Assembly: GCF_000024425.1 (NCBI RefSeq)
Contig: NC_013946.1
Span: 2,728,001 to 2,792,000, forward strand
Direction: 5' to 3'
Length of the DNA: 64,000 nucleotides
Source of the DNA: Meiothermus ruber DSM 1279
GTDB lineage: Bacteria > Deinococcota > Deinococci > Deinococcales > Thermaceae
The translations under genes and the position numbers were made by a program. The notes under the pieces were generated by a model. That model searched no databases, was not told the DNA's origin, and saw only the letters and a list, made by a program, of their open reading frames with translations. The first letter of the stretch is position 1, and the number at the start of each line of letters is the position of its first letter. Of this stretch, positions 1 to 11,437 are shown one piece after another.

Positions 1-374
1 CACCTTTAGACCCCAACTTTGTGGGCGCGGGCCGCACCCTCACCGACGAGAAGGGGTTCTACCGCTTCATCAGCATCAAGCCGGGGGCCTACCCCTGGAA
101 GAACCACTTCAACGCCTGGCGGCCCGCCCATATCCACTTCTCGCTGATCGGGCGCAATTTCAGCGAGCGGCTGGTGACCCAGATGTACTTCCCCGGCGAC
201 CCGCTGCTGGAGTACGACCCGATTTACCAGGGGATTCCCAACATCAAGGCCCGCTCGCGCCTGATCTCCCGTTTCGACCTGGAGACCACTCAGCCCGAGT
301 GGGCCCTGGGCTACCGCTTCGACATCGTGCTGGCCGGCTACGACCAGACCTACTTTGAACCGGGAGGCCACTGA
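1..374 (+). CDS. pcaH: Protocatechuate 3,4-dioxygenase beta subunit, C-terminal part (cut by window start)
   Basis: The frame is open from the window edge, so the start codon lies outside and only about 123 residues are visible. The protein opens the protocatechuate ring between carbons 3 and 4 to give 3-carboxy-cis,cis-muconate, as a heterodimer with the alpha subunit. The intradiol signature is clear: a Tyr in the AYPW motif is followed 13 and 15 residues later by the two His of AHIHFS, the spacing of Tyr447/His460/His462 in the Pseudomonas beta subunit. These are non-haem Fe(III) ligands; the fourth ligand (another Tyr) should lie upstream. The TGA stop overlaps the next ATG by one base, so pcaH and pcaG are probably translationally coupled. 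Confidence 0.93.
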   Translation, partial: PLDPNFVGAGRTLTDEKGFYRFISIKPGAYPWKNHFNAWRPAHIHFSLIGRNFSERLVTQMYFPGDPLLEYDPIYQGIPNIKARSRLISRFDLETTQPEWALGYRFDIVLAGYDQTYFEPGGH

Positions 375-925
375 TGCGCGCACAGTATCCCAGCCAGACC
401 GTGGGCCCTTTCTTTGCTTTTGCCCTGGTGCGCGAGGGCGGCAACGTTCTGGTCAACGAGCAGACCCTGGGGGAGCGCATTACCCTGAAGGGCCGGGTGC
501 TCGACGGGGACAACCAGCCGGTGGACGACGCCCTGGTGGAAATCTGGCAGGCCGACGCCCAGGGGCGCTTCCGCCACCCGGCCGACCCCCAGCACGCCCA
601 GGCCGACCCCCACTTCAAGGGCTTTGGCCGTTCGGGCACCACTGGCGAGGGTTTTTGCTTCCAGACCATCAAGCCGGGGCCGGTTCCGCCCAGCCCGGTG
701 CCCTGTATAGCCGTCCGGGTGTTCGCCCGCGGCATGCTGATTCACGCGGTCACCCGGGTGTACTTCTCCGACCACGACAACACCCAGGATCCGGTCTTTG
801 CCGGGCTCGACCCCGTGCGGCGCCAGACCCTGGTGGCCCAGCGCTGCGAGCTGCCCGGCGGGGTGGTGTACCGCTGGGATATACGCCTGCAGGGCGAGGG
901 CGAGACGATCTTTTTCGATTTGTAA
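374..925 (+). CDS. pcaG: Protocatechuate 3,4-dioxygenase alpha subunit
   Basis: A 183-residue protein of the intradiol dioxygenase fold, similar in size to known alpha subunits (about 200 residues). It begins with the family's typical SQTVGPFFAFAL segment and contains the beta-sandwich signature GRVLDGDNQPVDDALVEIWQ. As expected for an alpha chain it lacks the beta subunit's Tyr/His iron-ligand pattern. It acts in the cytoplasm as PcaG-PcaH protomers. The ATG overlaps the pcaH stop (TGATG). It is followed 3 bases later by pcaB, giving a compact aromatic degradation operon. Confidence 0.93.
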   Translation: MRAQYPSQTVGPFFAFALVREGGNVLVNEQTLGERITLKGRVLDGDNQPVDDALVEIWQADAQGRFRHPADPQHAQADPHFKGFGRSGTTGEGFCFQTIKPGPVPPSPVPCIAVRVFARGMLIHAVTRVYFSDHDNTQDPVFAGLDPVRRQTLVAQRCELPGGVVYRWDIRLQGEGETIFFDL

Positions 926-928
926 ACC

Positions 929-2290
929 ATGCCGTTTTTGCCGCACGAATCGAGGGTCTGGTCGGGGGTTTTTGGCGACCCGGCCCTGGCCGAGATTTTT
1001 TCCGAAGAAAACTGGTTAAAGCGGGTGCTCGAGGTCGAAATAGCCCTGGCCGGGGTGGAGGCCCGGCTGGGGCTCATCCCCCCGGAGGCCGCCCAGGCCA
1101 TCGGCCAACTGGCCGGCTTTACCCCCGACTGGGAGCGCCTGGCCCGGCAAACCGAGCGGGACGGGGTGCCCATAGCCGGGCTGGTGGCTCAGCTCCAGGC
1201 CCACCTGGGGCCCGGGTATGCCCGCTACCTGCACCTGGGGGCCACCACCCAGGACATTCTGGACACCGCGCTGGTGCTGCAACTGCGCTCGGCGCTGGAA
1301 CTGCTGGAAGAGCGGCTGCGCAAAAGCCTGCAAGGCCTGGCCCGGCTGGCCCGGCAGCACCTCGAGACCCCCATGCCGGGGCGCACCCACGGCCAGCAGG
1401 CCCTGCCCATCACCTTTGGGTACAAGGTGGCCGGATGGATGGCCCCCCTGCTGCGGCACCTGGAGCGCCTGCAAACGCTCAAAGAACGGGTGCTGGTGGT
1501 GCAGATGGGGGGGGCGGTGGGCACCCTGGCCGCGCTGGGGCCGCACGGGGTGGCGGTGATGGAGGGGCTGGCCCAGGCCCTCAAGCTGAAAGCCCCCCTG
1601 CTGCCCTGGCACACCGCCCGCGACCACCTGGCCGAGCTGGCTAGCTGGCTCTCCCTGTTGAGCGGGAGCCTGGCTAAGATGGCCCAGGACGTTATTCTGA
1701 TGGCCCAGAACGAGGTGGGCGAGGTACACGAGAGCCTCGAGCCCGACCGGGGCGGTTCTTCGACCCTGCCCCAGAAGTCCAACCCCATCAAAAGCGAGGT
1801 GATCATCGCCGCGGCCCGGGCCAACGCGGCCCTGCTCGCGGCCATGCACCAGGCCCTGATCGCCGAGCACGAACGGGCCACCCACGCCTGGCAGCTCGAG
1901 TGGCTGACGCTGCCGCCGATGCTGGCCCATACCGGGGTGGCCCTCAACCAGGCCGTGTTTCTAAGCCAGCACCTGGCCGTCCACCCCGAGCGGATGCGGG
2001 CCAACCTGGCTGCCTCGCAGGGACTGATGCTGGCCGAGGCCCTGAACCTGGCCCTGCGTGAGTATATGGAGCCCGCCCAGGCCAAGGCCCTGGTGCGCGA
2101 GGCGGTGCAGGTGGCGCTGGCGGAGGGACGGCACCTGCTGGAAGTGGTGCAGGAGCGAGTACAGGCACCGCTGGACTGGGCGGCCTTGCGCGAGGAAGCT
2201 TACCTGGGCTCGAGCCGGGTATTCACCGAGCGGGTGCTGGAAGAAGCCGATCGGCGGCTGGGCCAGCCAGCAGAGGAGGGAGGAAGGTGA
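929..2290 (+). CDS. pcaB: 3-carboxy-cis,cis-muconate cycloisomerase
   Basis: A 453-residue member of the aspartase/fumarase superfamily. It converts 3-carboxy-cis,cis-muconate to 4-carboxymuconolactone, the step after PcaGH. The superfamily signature [12 protein letters not shown] lies at residues 276-287, and the [10 protein letters not shown] substrate-binding stretch at about 151-160. The length matches bacterial PcaB (about 450). The same fold includes adenylosuccinate lyase, but position directly after pcaHG supports PcaB. The start ATG is 3 bases after pcaG. The end overlaps the next gene's GTG by 4 bases (GTGA). Confidence 0.92.
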   Translation: MPFLPHESRVWSGVFGDPALAEIFSEENWLKRVLEVEIALAGVEARLGLIPPEAAQAIGQLAGFTPDWERLARQTERDGVPIAGLVAQLQAHLGPGYARYLHLGATTQDILDTALVLQLRSALELLEERLRKSLQGLARLARQHLETPMPGRTHGQQALPITFGYKVAGWMAPLLRHLERLQTLKERVLVVQMGGAVGTLAALGPHGVAVMEGLAQALKLKAPLLPWHTARDHLAELASWLSLLSGSLAKMAQDVILMAQNEVGEVHESLEPDRGGSSTLPQKSNPIKSEVIIAAARANAALLAAMHQALIAEHERATHAWQLEWLTLPPMLAHTGVALNQAVFLSQHLAVHPERMRANLAASQGLMLAEALNLALREYMEPAQAKALVREAVQVALAEGRHLLEVVQERVQAPLDWAALREEAYLGSSRVFTERVLEEADRRLGQPAEEGGR

Positions 2291-3633
2291 AGCGAGTACC
2301 GCGAATTACGCCGCAGGAAGCGGCTTCGATGGTCAAAGATGGCGATATTTTGTTGGTGGGTGGTTTTGGCATGACCGGCAATCCGGTGCACCTCCTGCAC
2401 GCCCTGGCCGAGACCCCGGTCAAAAACCTGGTCTATGTAGCCAACAACGTGGGCGAGCCGGGACTGGGAGGGGGCCGGCTGCTGCGCAACGGCCAGATTC
2501 GCAAGGCCATTGGCTCCTACTTCACCTCCAACCCCGAGGCCGTGCAGGCTGCGCAGAGCGGGGCCATCGAGGTGGAGCTGCTGCCCCAGGGCTCGCTGGC
2601 CGAGGCCATCCGGGCCGGGGGGGCGGGCCTGGGCGGCTTCTACACCCCCACCGCGGCTGGAACGCTGCTGGCCCAGGGCAGGGAGACCCGCCTGATCGGC
2701 GGAAAGCCCTACGTGCTGGTCGAGCCCATCCGGGGCAATGTGGCCTTTATCCGGGCCTGGAAAGCCGACGAGGCCGGTAACCTGGTCTACCGCATGACCG
2801 AGCAGAACTTCAACAAGGCCATGGCCACCGCCGCCGACCTGGTCATCGCCGAGGTGGAGCAGATCGTACCGGTTGGGGCCCTGGACCCCGACCAGATCCA
2901 CACCCCGGGCTGCTATGTGGATTACCTGGTGGAAGCCAAGATGACCCCCGAGGATCTGGGCTCCTCCGCTTCCATCGAAAACTCCAGTAAAAAGGTGGAT
3001 CCCCTGCGCCTGCGCATGGCCCAGCGGGCTTTGCAGGAGCTGAAGCCCGGGCAGGTGGTTAACCTGGGCATCGGCATCCCCACCCTGATCGCCGACCTGA
3101 TCACCCCGGAGATGGGCATCATCCTGCATACCGAGAACGGGATGCTGGGTGTGGGGCCGGCCCCGGAAGAAGGAGGGGCCATGGACTACCCGGTCAACGC
3201 CGGGAAAATCCCGGTTACGGCCCTGCCGGGGGCCTCATACTTCGACAGCGCCGACTCCTTCGCCATGATTCGTGGGGGGCACGTGGACGTGGCGGTAATG
3301 GGCGGTTTGCAGGTGGACGAGCGGGCCAACCTGGCCAACTGGGCCGTTCCAGGCAAGCCCCTGCTGGGGGTGGGGGGGGCCATGGACCTGGCCTCGGGCG
3401 CGCAAAAGCTGATCATCACCATGACCCATACCAACCCCGACGGCTCGCCCAAAATCGTACCGGAGTGCACCCTGCCGCTCACCGCGGTGGGCGCGGTAGA
3501 CCTGGTCATTACCGAGCTGGCGGTGTTTGGCTACCCCGATGGGCGCCTGACCCTGCTGGAGCTGATGCCGGGGGTGACCCTTGAGGAGGTCAGGGCTAAG
3601 ACCTCGGCCCACTTTGTGGAGGCCTTGCAGTAG
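2287..3633 (+). CDS. Fused 3-oxoadipate (3-oxoacid) CoA-transferase, A and B subunits in one chain
   Basis: A 448-residue class I CoA-transferase carrying both halves that are separate subunits (PcaI/PcaJ or ScoA/ScoB) in many bacteria. The A half (about 1-225) has the GGFGMTGNP segment near residues 25-33. The B half (about 238-448) has GIGIPT and the HTENG motif, in which Glu283 is the expected nucleophile that forms the glutamyl-CoA thioester. Context after pcaHGB suggests succinyl-CoA:3-oxoadipate CoA transfer; acetoacetate is an alternative substrate that sequence alone cannot exclude. The start is GTG, overlapping the pcaB stop and preceded by a GGAGGAAGG ribosome site. The 3' end overlaps plsY, on the other strand, by 38 bases. 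No pcaC, pcaD or thiolase is seen in the window. Confidence 0.85.
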   Translation: MKRVPRITPQEAASMVKDGDILLVGGFGMTGNPVHLLHALAETPVKNLVYVANNVGEPGLGGGRLLRNGQIRKAIGSYFTSNPEAVQAAQSGAIEVELLPQGSLAEAIRAGGAGLGGFYTPTAAGTLLAQGRETRLIGGKPYVLVEPIRGNVAFIRAWKADEAGNLVYRMTEQNFNKAMATAADLVIAEVEQIVPVGALDPDQIHTPGCYVDYLVEAKMTPEDLGSSASIENSSKKVDPLRLRMAQRALQELKPGQVVNLGIGIPTLIADLITPEMGIILHTENGMLGVGPAPEEGGAMDYPVNAGKIPVTALPGASYFDSADSFAMIRGGHVDVAVMGGLQVDERANLANWAVPGKPLLGVGGAMDLASGAQKLIITMTHTNPDGSPKIVPECTLPLTAVGAVDLVITELAVFGYPDGRLTLLELMPGVTLEEVRAKTSAHFVEALQ

Positions 3634-4183
3634 GCTGGCGGTTCCAGTCGCCCAGATACCTGAGCACCACCGGCGCCGCCAGGCCAAAGCCAAACCACAG
3701 GTAAGGGAGGCTGCCCCCGATAAGAAGCGCCGCCAGGGGAAAGGCCAGCACGGCCAGCACCACGCCCCGGTAGCGGCTGCGGGTAAGCAAAAAGGCCAGC
3801 CCAAACAGCCCCAAAGCGGCCGCGAGCAGCGCTGGCTGAACCGCGAACAAGACCCCCACCGAAGGGGCGATGCCCTTGCCCCCACGCCCCAGCAGCCACA
3901 CTGAGTAGCAGTGCCCCAGCACCGCCAGGGCCCCGGCCAGCAGCCCGCCGCCGGGGTCGCGCGCCAGGAACTCGCCCAGCGCCACCGCCATAATGCCCTT
4001 GGAAACGTCCAGCACCAGCACCATTAGCCCTGGCACGGCCCCCAGCACCCGCCAGGCGTTGGTGGCCCCGATGTTGCCCGAGCCCTCGAGCAGCAGGTTT
4101 TTGTTTTGCAGCACCCCAAACCAGTAAGCAAAAGGCAGTGAACCCAGCAGATAACCGGCCAGGGCCGCATAAAGCCATTCCAT
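3596..4183 (-). CDS. plsY: Acyl-phosphate:glycerol-3-phosphate acyltransferase PlsY
   Basis: A 195-residue integral membrane enzyme that makes lysophosphatidic acid from acyl-phosphate and glycerol-3-phosphate, the first step of phospholipid synthesis. The family's three cytoplasmic motifs are present: GSGNIGATN (residues 34-42), DVSKG (about 59-63) and [12 protein letters not shown]. Hydrophobic segments between them are consistent with the usual multi-pass topology. The gene converges on the CoA-transferase gene, with the coding ends overlapping by 38 bases and no terminator between them. Confidence 0.93.
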   Translation of the reverse strand: MEWLYAALAGYLLGSLPFAYWFGVLQNKNLLLEGSGNIGATNAWRVLGAVPGLMVLVLDVSKGIMAVALGEFLARDPGGGLLAGALAVLGHCYSVWLLGRGGKGIAPSVGVLFAVQPALLAAALGLFGLAFLLTRSRYRGVVLAVLAFPLAALLIGGSLPYLWFGFGLAAPVVLRYLGDWNRQPTARPPQSGPRS

Positions 4184-4352
4184 AGCCTTCAGGCTATCAG
4201 ATGGCGGTGGGTTGGGCGCGCCGGGGCTTTGAACATTTATGCAGCAATGCCCCGCGCTTATGCGTGTGGGCCTGGGCGATCGGCGGTATCTTGATGCAGT
4301 GTCACCCAGCCAACCCCGGCGACCCGGGCCGCTATTTTTGCGTAGAGTCGGC

Positions 4353-4381
4353 TTGACTGCGCCTGCTGCGGTATGTATCCT
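4353..4381 (+). promoter_or_regulatory. Probable sigma-70 type promoter of the arginine operon
   Basis: TTGACT (4353-4358), a 17-base spacer and TATCCT (4376-4381) give a near-consensus housekeeping promoter. The roughly 80-base leader to the argG start can form two hairpins: CCTGG/CCAGG around 4391-4408 and GGGCC-TGT-GGCCC just before the ribosome site GAGGTG (4459-4464). No Lys- or Arg-rich leader peptide was seen, so regulation through the leader is only a possibility. Confidence 0.6.
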
Positions 4382-4469
4382 TATACTTCACGCCTGGGTT
4401 GTATCCAGGGCGGTTTGGCGGTACTGTATGGCTTTGTGTGGGGCCTGTGGCCCGCTCCGAGGTGAATGA

Positions 4470-5663
<1,194 letters not shown>

Positions 5664-5674
5664 CGGAGCCCAGC

Positions 5675-6172
5675 ATGGCCGCCCAGGTATCCATTCGCCT
5701 CGCCACCCCCGCCGATGCAGCGGCCATTGCTCTGGTGGTGCGACAGGCCTGGGCCGACCGGGTGGCAAGGGACTCCTCGGGGCATAAAGAAAGCCCCGAG
5801 CAGGTGCGGGCCGACCTCGAGCGCGGCTACGGCTGGGTGGCCCTGGATGGAGAAGCGGTGGTGGGCACGGTGCGCCTGGTACGGCACCCTGACCCGCTGG
5901 AGCGGGGGGTGTGGGAGGTGCGCAGGCTGGGGGTGCTGCCCGAGTACCGCCGGCAGGGGGTGGCCCACCGGCTGATGGAGGCCCTGCTCTGCCAGGCCTT
6001 CGAGCTGCGGGCCAGGGAACTGCGCTTAGCTGTGCGCCACGACCAGCCCAAACTCCTGAAGTGGTACACCCAGTTTGGCTTTACCTACGACCCCAGCCTG
6101 CGCTACAGCACACCCAACCCCCAGACCCCACCCCCTTTTGTGATGTCGAAGAAGCTCGAGGTGCAGTCGTGA
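5675..6172 (+). CDS. GNAT-family N-acetyltransferase of unknown substrate
   Basis: A 165-residue single-domain acetyltransferase. The acetyl-CoA binding motif A is seen as [16 protein letters not shown] near residues 89-104, and a WYTQFGF segment near 130 is typical of the GNAT C-terminal half. It sits 11 bases after argG and 13 before argH, so it is probably co-transcribed with arginine genes. It is not the enzyme resembling N-acetylglutamate synthase, which is the gene after argH. Substrate is unknown. Confidence 0.8.
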   Translation: MAAQVSIRLATPADAAAIALVVRQAWADRVARDSSGHKESPEQVRADLERGYGWVALDGEAVVGTVRLVRHPDPLERGVWEVRRLGVLPEYRRQGVAHRLMEALLCQAFELRARELRLAVRHDQPKLLKWYTQFGFTYDPSLRYSTPNPQTPPPFVMSKKLEVQS

Positions 6173-6185
6173 CGAGGAGGAAGGT

Positions 6186-7608
<1,423 letters not shown>

Positions 7609-7622
<14 letters not shown>

Positions 7623-8154
7623 AATTGGAACCACCGTGCTGCCCAAGGTGCGCTGGAACGCCCAGGTGGAGCTGCGCAAGGCCCGGATGAAGGACGTGGA
7701 GCCGATCTACACCCTCATCAAATACTGGGCCGAACGCGGCCTGATGCTGGTGCGCAGCCACAATCACCTGTACGAAAACCTGCGCGACTTTTTCGTGCTG
7801 GAAGACGAAGACGGGCAGATTGTGGGCAGTGGGGCCCTGCACATCCTCTGGCACGACATCGCCGAGGTGCGCGGCCTGGCCATCCACCCTGAGCGGCAGG
7901 GGCAGGGCCTGGGCCGCTGGATTGCCCTGGCCGCCGAGCGCGAGGCCAAAGACCTGGGCATCCCGCAGATTTTCGCCTGGACGCTACAGGTTCGCTTTTT
8001 TACCTCGCTGGGCTACCAGGTCACCACCCGTGAGCAGCTCCCGCCCAAGGTCTTCGCCGAGTGCAGCGCCTGCCCCTTCTACGACAACTGCCGCGAGATC
8101 GGGGTGACCAAGGTGCTGGACGCCGAAAACGCCTACCGCAAGCCCGGGGCGTGA
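7609..8154 (+). CDS. Short N-acetylglutamate synthase-like GNAT protein
   Basis: A 181-residue GNAT protein resembling the stand-alone short N-acetylglutamate synthases, and the C-terminal ArgA domain of ArgH(A) fusions in some marine bacteria. Motif A reads [14 protein letters not shown] (about 86-99). The C-terminal cysteine segment [15 protein letters not shown] is characteristic of this group. The predicted reaction is acetyl-CoA plus glutamate to N-acetylglutamate, opening arginine synthesis. Its start lies inside argH (14-base overlap), suggesting translational coupling that parallels the ArgH-ArgA fusions. Activity on glutamate is inferred from family and context. Confidence 0.82.
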
Positions 8155-8212
8155 ACCGAACACCCCGGTATGGGGCGCGGCGCGCCCGGGCTAACCTTTA
8201 GAATCGGAAGGT

Positions 8213-9307
8213 ATGGGATTGATCAGCGAATACCTCTCGGCGGCGCTGCGGCAGGCCCGCTACAAACCAAGCGAGGGTGGGTTTATCGAGGCCAGCGTGC
8301 CGGGCCTGGCCGGCGTGATGGTGCGGGGGCGCACCTTTGAGGAGTGCCGCGAACGCTTACAGGACGAACTCGAGCTCTACCTGGCCCGCACCCTGCTGGC
8401 CCACGAGGCCCTGCCGGAGATACCGGGGGCCTCCAACGCCCTGCAGACCCTGGCCCTGGAGATTCACCCCGGCGCCAGCCTGGTCGAGCAGACCATTCTC
8501 CAGACCGCGCGCACCATCCTGGAAGAAGTGCGGCTGCTGCGGCGCGGCGGCGGAAGCCCGGAAAAACCACGAACCCCGGAGGCCCGGCGGCCCTCTTTCC
8601 GCATCTCCGAGTACGTGCAGGAAGCCGGGCTGGGGCTTCAGCCGAGCCAGAATGGCCTGACCGAGGCCGAGGAAAAAATCTTCGAGCGCGTGAGCGGTTT
8701 CCTGGGCGAGCGCTACGGCTCGCTCGAGGGCCTCTACCAGAAGCTCAAGGCCGCCACCCAGAAGGACAACGGCGAGTTCCAGTACTCGCTGGCCTCGCTC
8801 AGCCAGCAGGACATCGGCATCAACACCCAGTTGTGCACCCTGCTCAAGGAGGGGGGGCTGCTCAAGAGCTACACCTACAGCCCCAAGCAGCGCCGCATTT
8901 ATGGCCGCCTGGCCGACGATGGCAAGACCCGCGGCCTGATCACGGGGGGCTGGCTCGAGCGCTACGCCCGCCAGGTGGTGCAGCTCACCCTGCGGCGGCG
9001 CAACATCCCCCACGACCTGCTCCTGAACCCGGTGCTGCTCTATCCCAACGGCGACCGCTTCGAGGTAGACCTGCTGCTGCGCACCCCGCAGCTCTTCCTG
9101 CTCCTGGAGTGCAAGACCGGGGGCTACGAGGAGAACCTCGAGCGCCACCAGCGCATCGCCGCCGACCTGCGCATTCCCGCCAAGCAGGTGCTGTACCTGC
9201 TCCTGGGCGTGCCCGAGGCCGTGCTGGATGAGCTAAGCCGCCAGTGGGGCTTTACCTTCGTCAACGAAAAAACCCTATCCGAGCGGCTCGAGCGCCTGCT
9301 GGGCTAA
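8213..9307 (+). CDS. HicB-like N-terminal domain fused to a Card1/Can2-like PD-(D/E)XK nuclease domain
   Basis: A 364-residue multidomain protein I could not match to a named family as a whole. Residues about 14-70 resemble the HicB antitoxin partial RNase-H fold (ASVPGLAGVMVRGRTFEEC, then ELELYL). Residues about 150-235 look like a winged-helix region. Residues 243-335 resemble the nuclease of CRISPR-linked Card1/Can2 (DUF1887) proteins: GGWLERYARQ (245-254), Asp286 in FEVDLLL, and Glu299/Lys301 in LLLECKTGG, the D...ExK active site. No CARF sensor is visible; the HicB-like region occupies its place. The start is uncertain. ATG 8213 is one base from GGAAGG (8206-8211), while TTG 8219 has a better 7-base spacing. 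No HicA toxin lies next to it. Confidence 0.72.
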   Translation: MGLISEYLSAALRQARYKPSEGGFIEASVPGLAGVMVRGRTFEECRERLQDELELYLARTLLAHEALPEIPGASNALQTLALEIHPGASLVEQTILQTARTILEEVRLLRRGGGSPEKPRTPEARRPSFRISEYVQEAGLGLQPSQNGLTEAEEKIFERVSGFLGERYGSLEGLYQKLKAATQKDNGEFQYSLASLSQQDIGINTQLCTLLKEGGLLKSYTYSPKQRRIYGRLADDGKTRGLITGGWLERYARQVVQLTLRRRNIPHDLLLNPVLLYPNGDRFEVDLLLRTPQLFLLLECKTGGYEENLERHQRIAADLRIPAKQVLYLLLGVPEAVLDELSRQWGFTFVNEKTLSERLERLLG

Positions 9308-9352
9308 CTGCCAGGATGAGGAAAAGTCTGGGGGGGCACTAAAGGACTGAGA

Positions 9353-9382
9353 TTGCATAGATTTGCAAAAAGCGTGTATATT
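9353..9382 (+). promoter_or_regulatory. Promoter of carA with an inverted repeat over the -35 box
   Basis: TTGCAT (9353-9358), an 18-base spacer and TATATT (9377-9382) form a plausible promoter. The -35 box is part of a perfect inverted repeat, TTGCA-N6-TGCAA (9353-9368), on one DNA face, which is the size expected for a dimeric repressor site. An arginine or pyrimidine regulator is a natural guess for a carbamoyl-phosphate gene, but no named operator consensus was recognised. Confidence 0.5.
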
Positions 9383-9408
9383 GTTCGCTTGGGAAGCGAG
9401 GCGCTGGC

Positions 9409-10575
9409 ATGAGAGAACGCGCAGTTTTGGTTCTGGAAGATGGCACCGCCTACCACGGCTACGCCTTCGGCCACCGCGGTAAGAGCGTGGGTGAGGTGGT
9501 GTTTAACACCGCCCAGACTGGCTATCAGGAGATTCTGACCGACCCCAGCTACAACGGGCAGATTGTGGTCATGACCTACCCCCACCAGGGCAACTACGGG
9601 GTGAACGTCTTCGACATGGAGTCGAACCGTCCCTGGGTGCGCGGTTTTGTGGCGCGGGAATTCAGCAAGTACACCGCCGGCCCCCGCGCCCAGCAGAGCC
9701 TGGAAGAGTTTATGCGCGATACCGGGGTGATCGGCCTCGAGGGCATTGACACCCGCGCCCTGGTGCGCAAAATCCGCGAAGGTGGGGTGATGAAAGGCGT
9801 GATTGCCCACGCCACCCACTTCGGCTCGCCCAGCTACCGCTTCACCCCCGAAGACATCGCGGCCCTGCGCGAGGAGGCCCGCAAGTGGACCGACATTGAC
9901 GGGCGCGACATGACCCCCGAGGTCTCCACCCCCCTGCCCTACCAGTTCCCCACCTTCAAAGGACAGCGCCGGGTGGTGGTGATGGACTTTGGCATCAAGC
10001 ACGCCCAGATGCGCTACATGGCCGAGCTGGGCTTCGAGCTGATCGTGGTGCCGGGCAAAACCAGCCCCGCGCAGATCATGGCCCTGGAGCCCCACGGCCT
10101 GTTCGTCTCCAACGGCCCCGGCGACCCCAGCATGCCCCGCTACGCCCACGAGACCCTCTGGAAGCTAATGGGCCTTTTGCCCACCTTTGGCATCTGCCTG
10201 GGCCACCAGCTCCTGGGCCTGGCCGCGGGCGGGCGCACCTTCAAGCTCAAGTTTGGGCACCGGGGGGCCAACCACCCGGTCAAGAACCTGCTCACCGGCA
10301 AGATCGAGATCACCAGCCAGAACCACGGCTACGCGGTAGACCCCGACACCCTCAAAGACTTCAAGCCCACCCACATCAACCTGAACGACGGCACCCTGGA
10401 GGGCATGGCCCACCTGCGCTACCCGGTGTTCAGCGTGCAGTACCACCCCGAGGCCTGCCCCGGCCCCCACGACTCCATCTACCTGTTCCACCGCTTCTTA
10501 GAGGAGGTGGACGCCTTCAACGGCCTGACCGGAACGCCGGTGGAAAAGCAGCGTGTGGGGGGTTTGGGGATTTAG
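9409..10575 (+). CDS. carA: Carbamoyl-phosphate synthase small (glutaminase) subunit
   Basis: A 388-residue class I glutamine amidotransferase subunit. It hydrolyses glutamine and channels ammonia to CarB for carbamoyl phosphate, used in arginine and pyrimidine synthesis. The N-terminal CarA domain (about 1-170) is followed by a GATase domain with the catalytic Cys in FGICLGHQ, and the His-Glu pair in SVQYHPEA near the C terminus. The ATG is preceded by GAAGCGAGG. carB does not follow; a toxin-antitoxin pair does, so the two subunits are encoded apart or carB lies elsewhere. Confidence 0.95.
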   Translation: MRERAVLVLEDGTAYHGYAFGHRGKSVGEVVFNTAQTGYQEILTDPSYNGQIVVMTYPHQGNYGVNVFDMESNRPWVRGFVAREFSKYTAGPRAQQSLEEFMRDTGVIGLEGIDTRALVRKIREGGVMKGVIAHATHFGSPSYRFTPEDIAALREEARKWTDIDGRDMTPEVSTPLPYQFPTFKGQRRVVVMDFGIKHAQMRYMAELGFELIVVPGKTSPAQIMALEPHGLFVSNGPGDPSMPRYAHETLWKLMGLLPTFGICLGHQLLGLAAGGRTFKLKFGHRGANHPVKNLLTGKIEITSQNHGYAVDPDTLKDFKPTHINLNDGTLEGMAHLRYPVFSVQYHPEACPGPHDSIYLFHRFLEEVDAFNGLTGTPVEKQRVGGLGI

Positions 10576-10752
10576 GAAAGGTACAAAGAGTTTTTGAAGT
10601 TGTTGAACGAACATGAGGTGGAGTTGGCGGATACGCGGTCGGGCACTGTTGCCGCATACCGCGTTTTCCCGCTCGAACAGCTATTTCGCTTCTCGCGGGG
10701 GCTCCATGACAAGCAAAAATCAGAGGTGGAGAGCTTGCCAGCGCAGCCTTGC

Positions 10753-10758
10753 TACAAT
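10753..10758 (+). promoter_or_regulatory. -10 box for leaderless transcription of mntA
   Basis: TACAAT lies exactly 6 bases before GTG 10765, so a transcript starting about 7 bases downstream would begin at the start codon. This supports GTG 10765 as the true start. The 189 bases between carA and this start have an open reading frame in phase but no recognisable domain. Confidence 0.55.
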
Positions 10759-10764
10759 GATGTT

Positions 10765-11052
10765 GTGAAGCTCTCGGAGCTGGAAAATATCCTAAAAAAC
10801 CACCGGGCTGAGCTCGATACCTTTGGCGTCAGGCGGCTTTATGTGGTGGGCTCTGTGGCTAGAGGGGAAGCACGGCCCGGCAGCGATGTTGATTTTGTGG
10901 TTGAACTCGAGCGCTACACGTTGCGTGATTTTGTAGGGCTCAAGCTGGCCCTCGAGGACTGGCTTGGTATGGCTGTTGATCTAGCTACCCTAAGAAGCCT
11001 CAAACCCCAGCTTCGTAAGGAGCTCGAGGGAGACATGAAGCGTGTCGCGTAG
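10765..11052 (+). CDS. mntA: Minimal nucleotidyltransferase, MntA-type antitoxin
   Basis: A 95-residue minimal nucleotidyltransferase with the motif [16 protein letters not shown] (residues 29-44); Gly29-Ser30 and Asp41/Asp43 form the expected GSX10DXD metal site. In characterised HepT-MntA systems this protein silences the HEPN toxin by transferring AMP to a tyrosine near its active site. An upstream in-frame TTG (10594) would add 57 residues without domain similarity; the GTG with a leaderless -10 box is preferred. It overlaps the toxin gene by 11 bases, normal for these pairs. Confidence 0.88.
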   Translation: MKLSELENILKNHRAELDTFGVRRLYVVGSVARGEARPGSDVDFVVELERYTLRDFVGLKLALEDWLGMAVDLATLRSLKPQLRKELEGDMKRVA

Positions 11053-11389
11053 GCTAGATCTGTACTTTCAGGACATTCTCGAGGCTACTGCCCGCATTCG
11101 TCGCTATACCCAGGGTCTGGTCTTCGAGGATTTTGATCAAAATGAGCTGGTTCTAGATGCATGTATTCGCAATTTTTTGGTCATAGGTGAAGCGGTTAAG
11201 CAAATCCCAGACGAGTTGCGTCTCCAGCAGCCCGAAATCCCGTGGCGCCTGATTGCGGGAATGCGAGATGTGCTGGTTCATGCCTATTTCTCCACGGATA
11301 GCCGGGTGCTTTGGGACGTGATTGAGAATGAACTCGAGCCTCTAGAACAGGCTATTGGAAAGATGCTCGCCAATGAGGCTTCCGAGTAG
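11042..11389 (+). CDS. hepT: HEPN-domain toxin, HepT (DUF86) family
   Basis: A 115-residue all-helical HEPN protein. The RNase motif RX4HXY is seen as Arg75-DVLV-His80-Ala-Tyr82 in [11 protein letters not shown], the hallmark of HepT toxins; Tyr82 is the residue AMPylated by MntA in studied systems. The start is GTG 11042, inside the 3' end of mntA. Together the two genes form a type VII toxin-antitoxin module. It stands alone, with no defence genes nearby other than the nuclease fusion at 8.2 kb. Confidence 0.9.
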   Translation: MSRRLDLYFQDILEATARIRRYTQGLVFEDFDQNELVLDACIRNFLVIGEAVKQIPDELRLQQPEIPWRLIAGMRDVLVHAYFSTDSRVLWDVIENELEPLEQAIGKMLANEASE

Positions 11390-11437
11390 CTCCCAGGTGT
11401 CCTGTGCAGGTTTTGACTGAAAGCGCAGATTGATTGG

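Noticed and set aside
10594-10764. N-terminal extension of the nucleotidyltransferase from TTG 10594
   Set aside because: No similarity; GTG 10765 has a -10 box at leaderless spacing and the right length.
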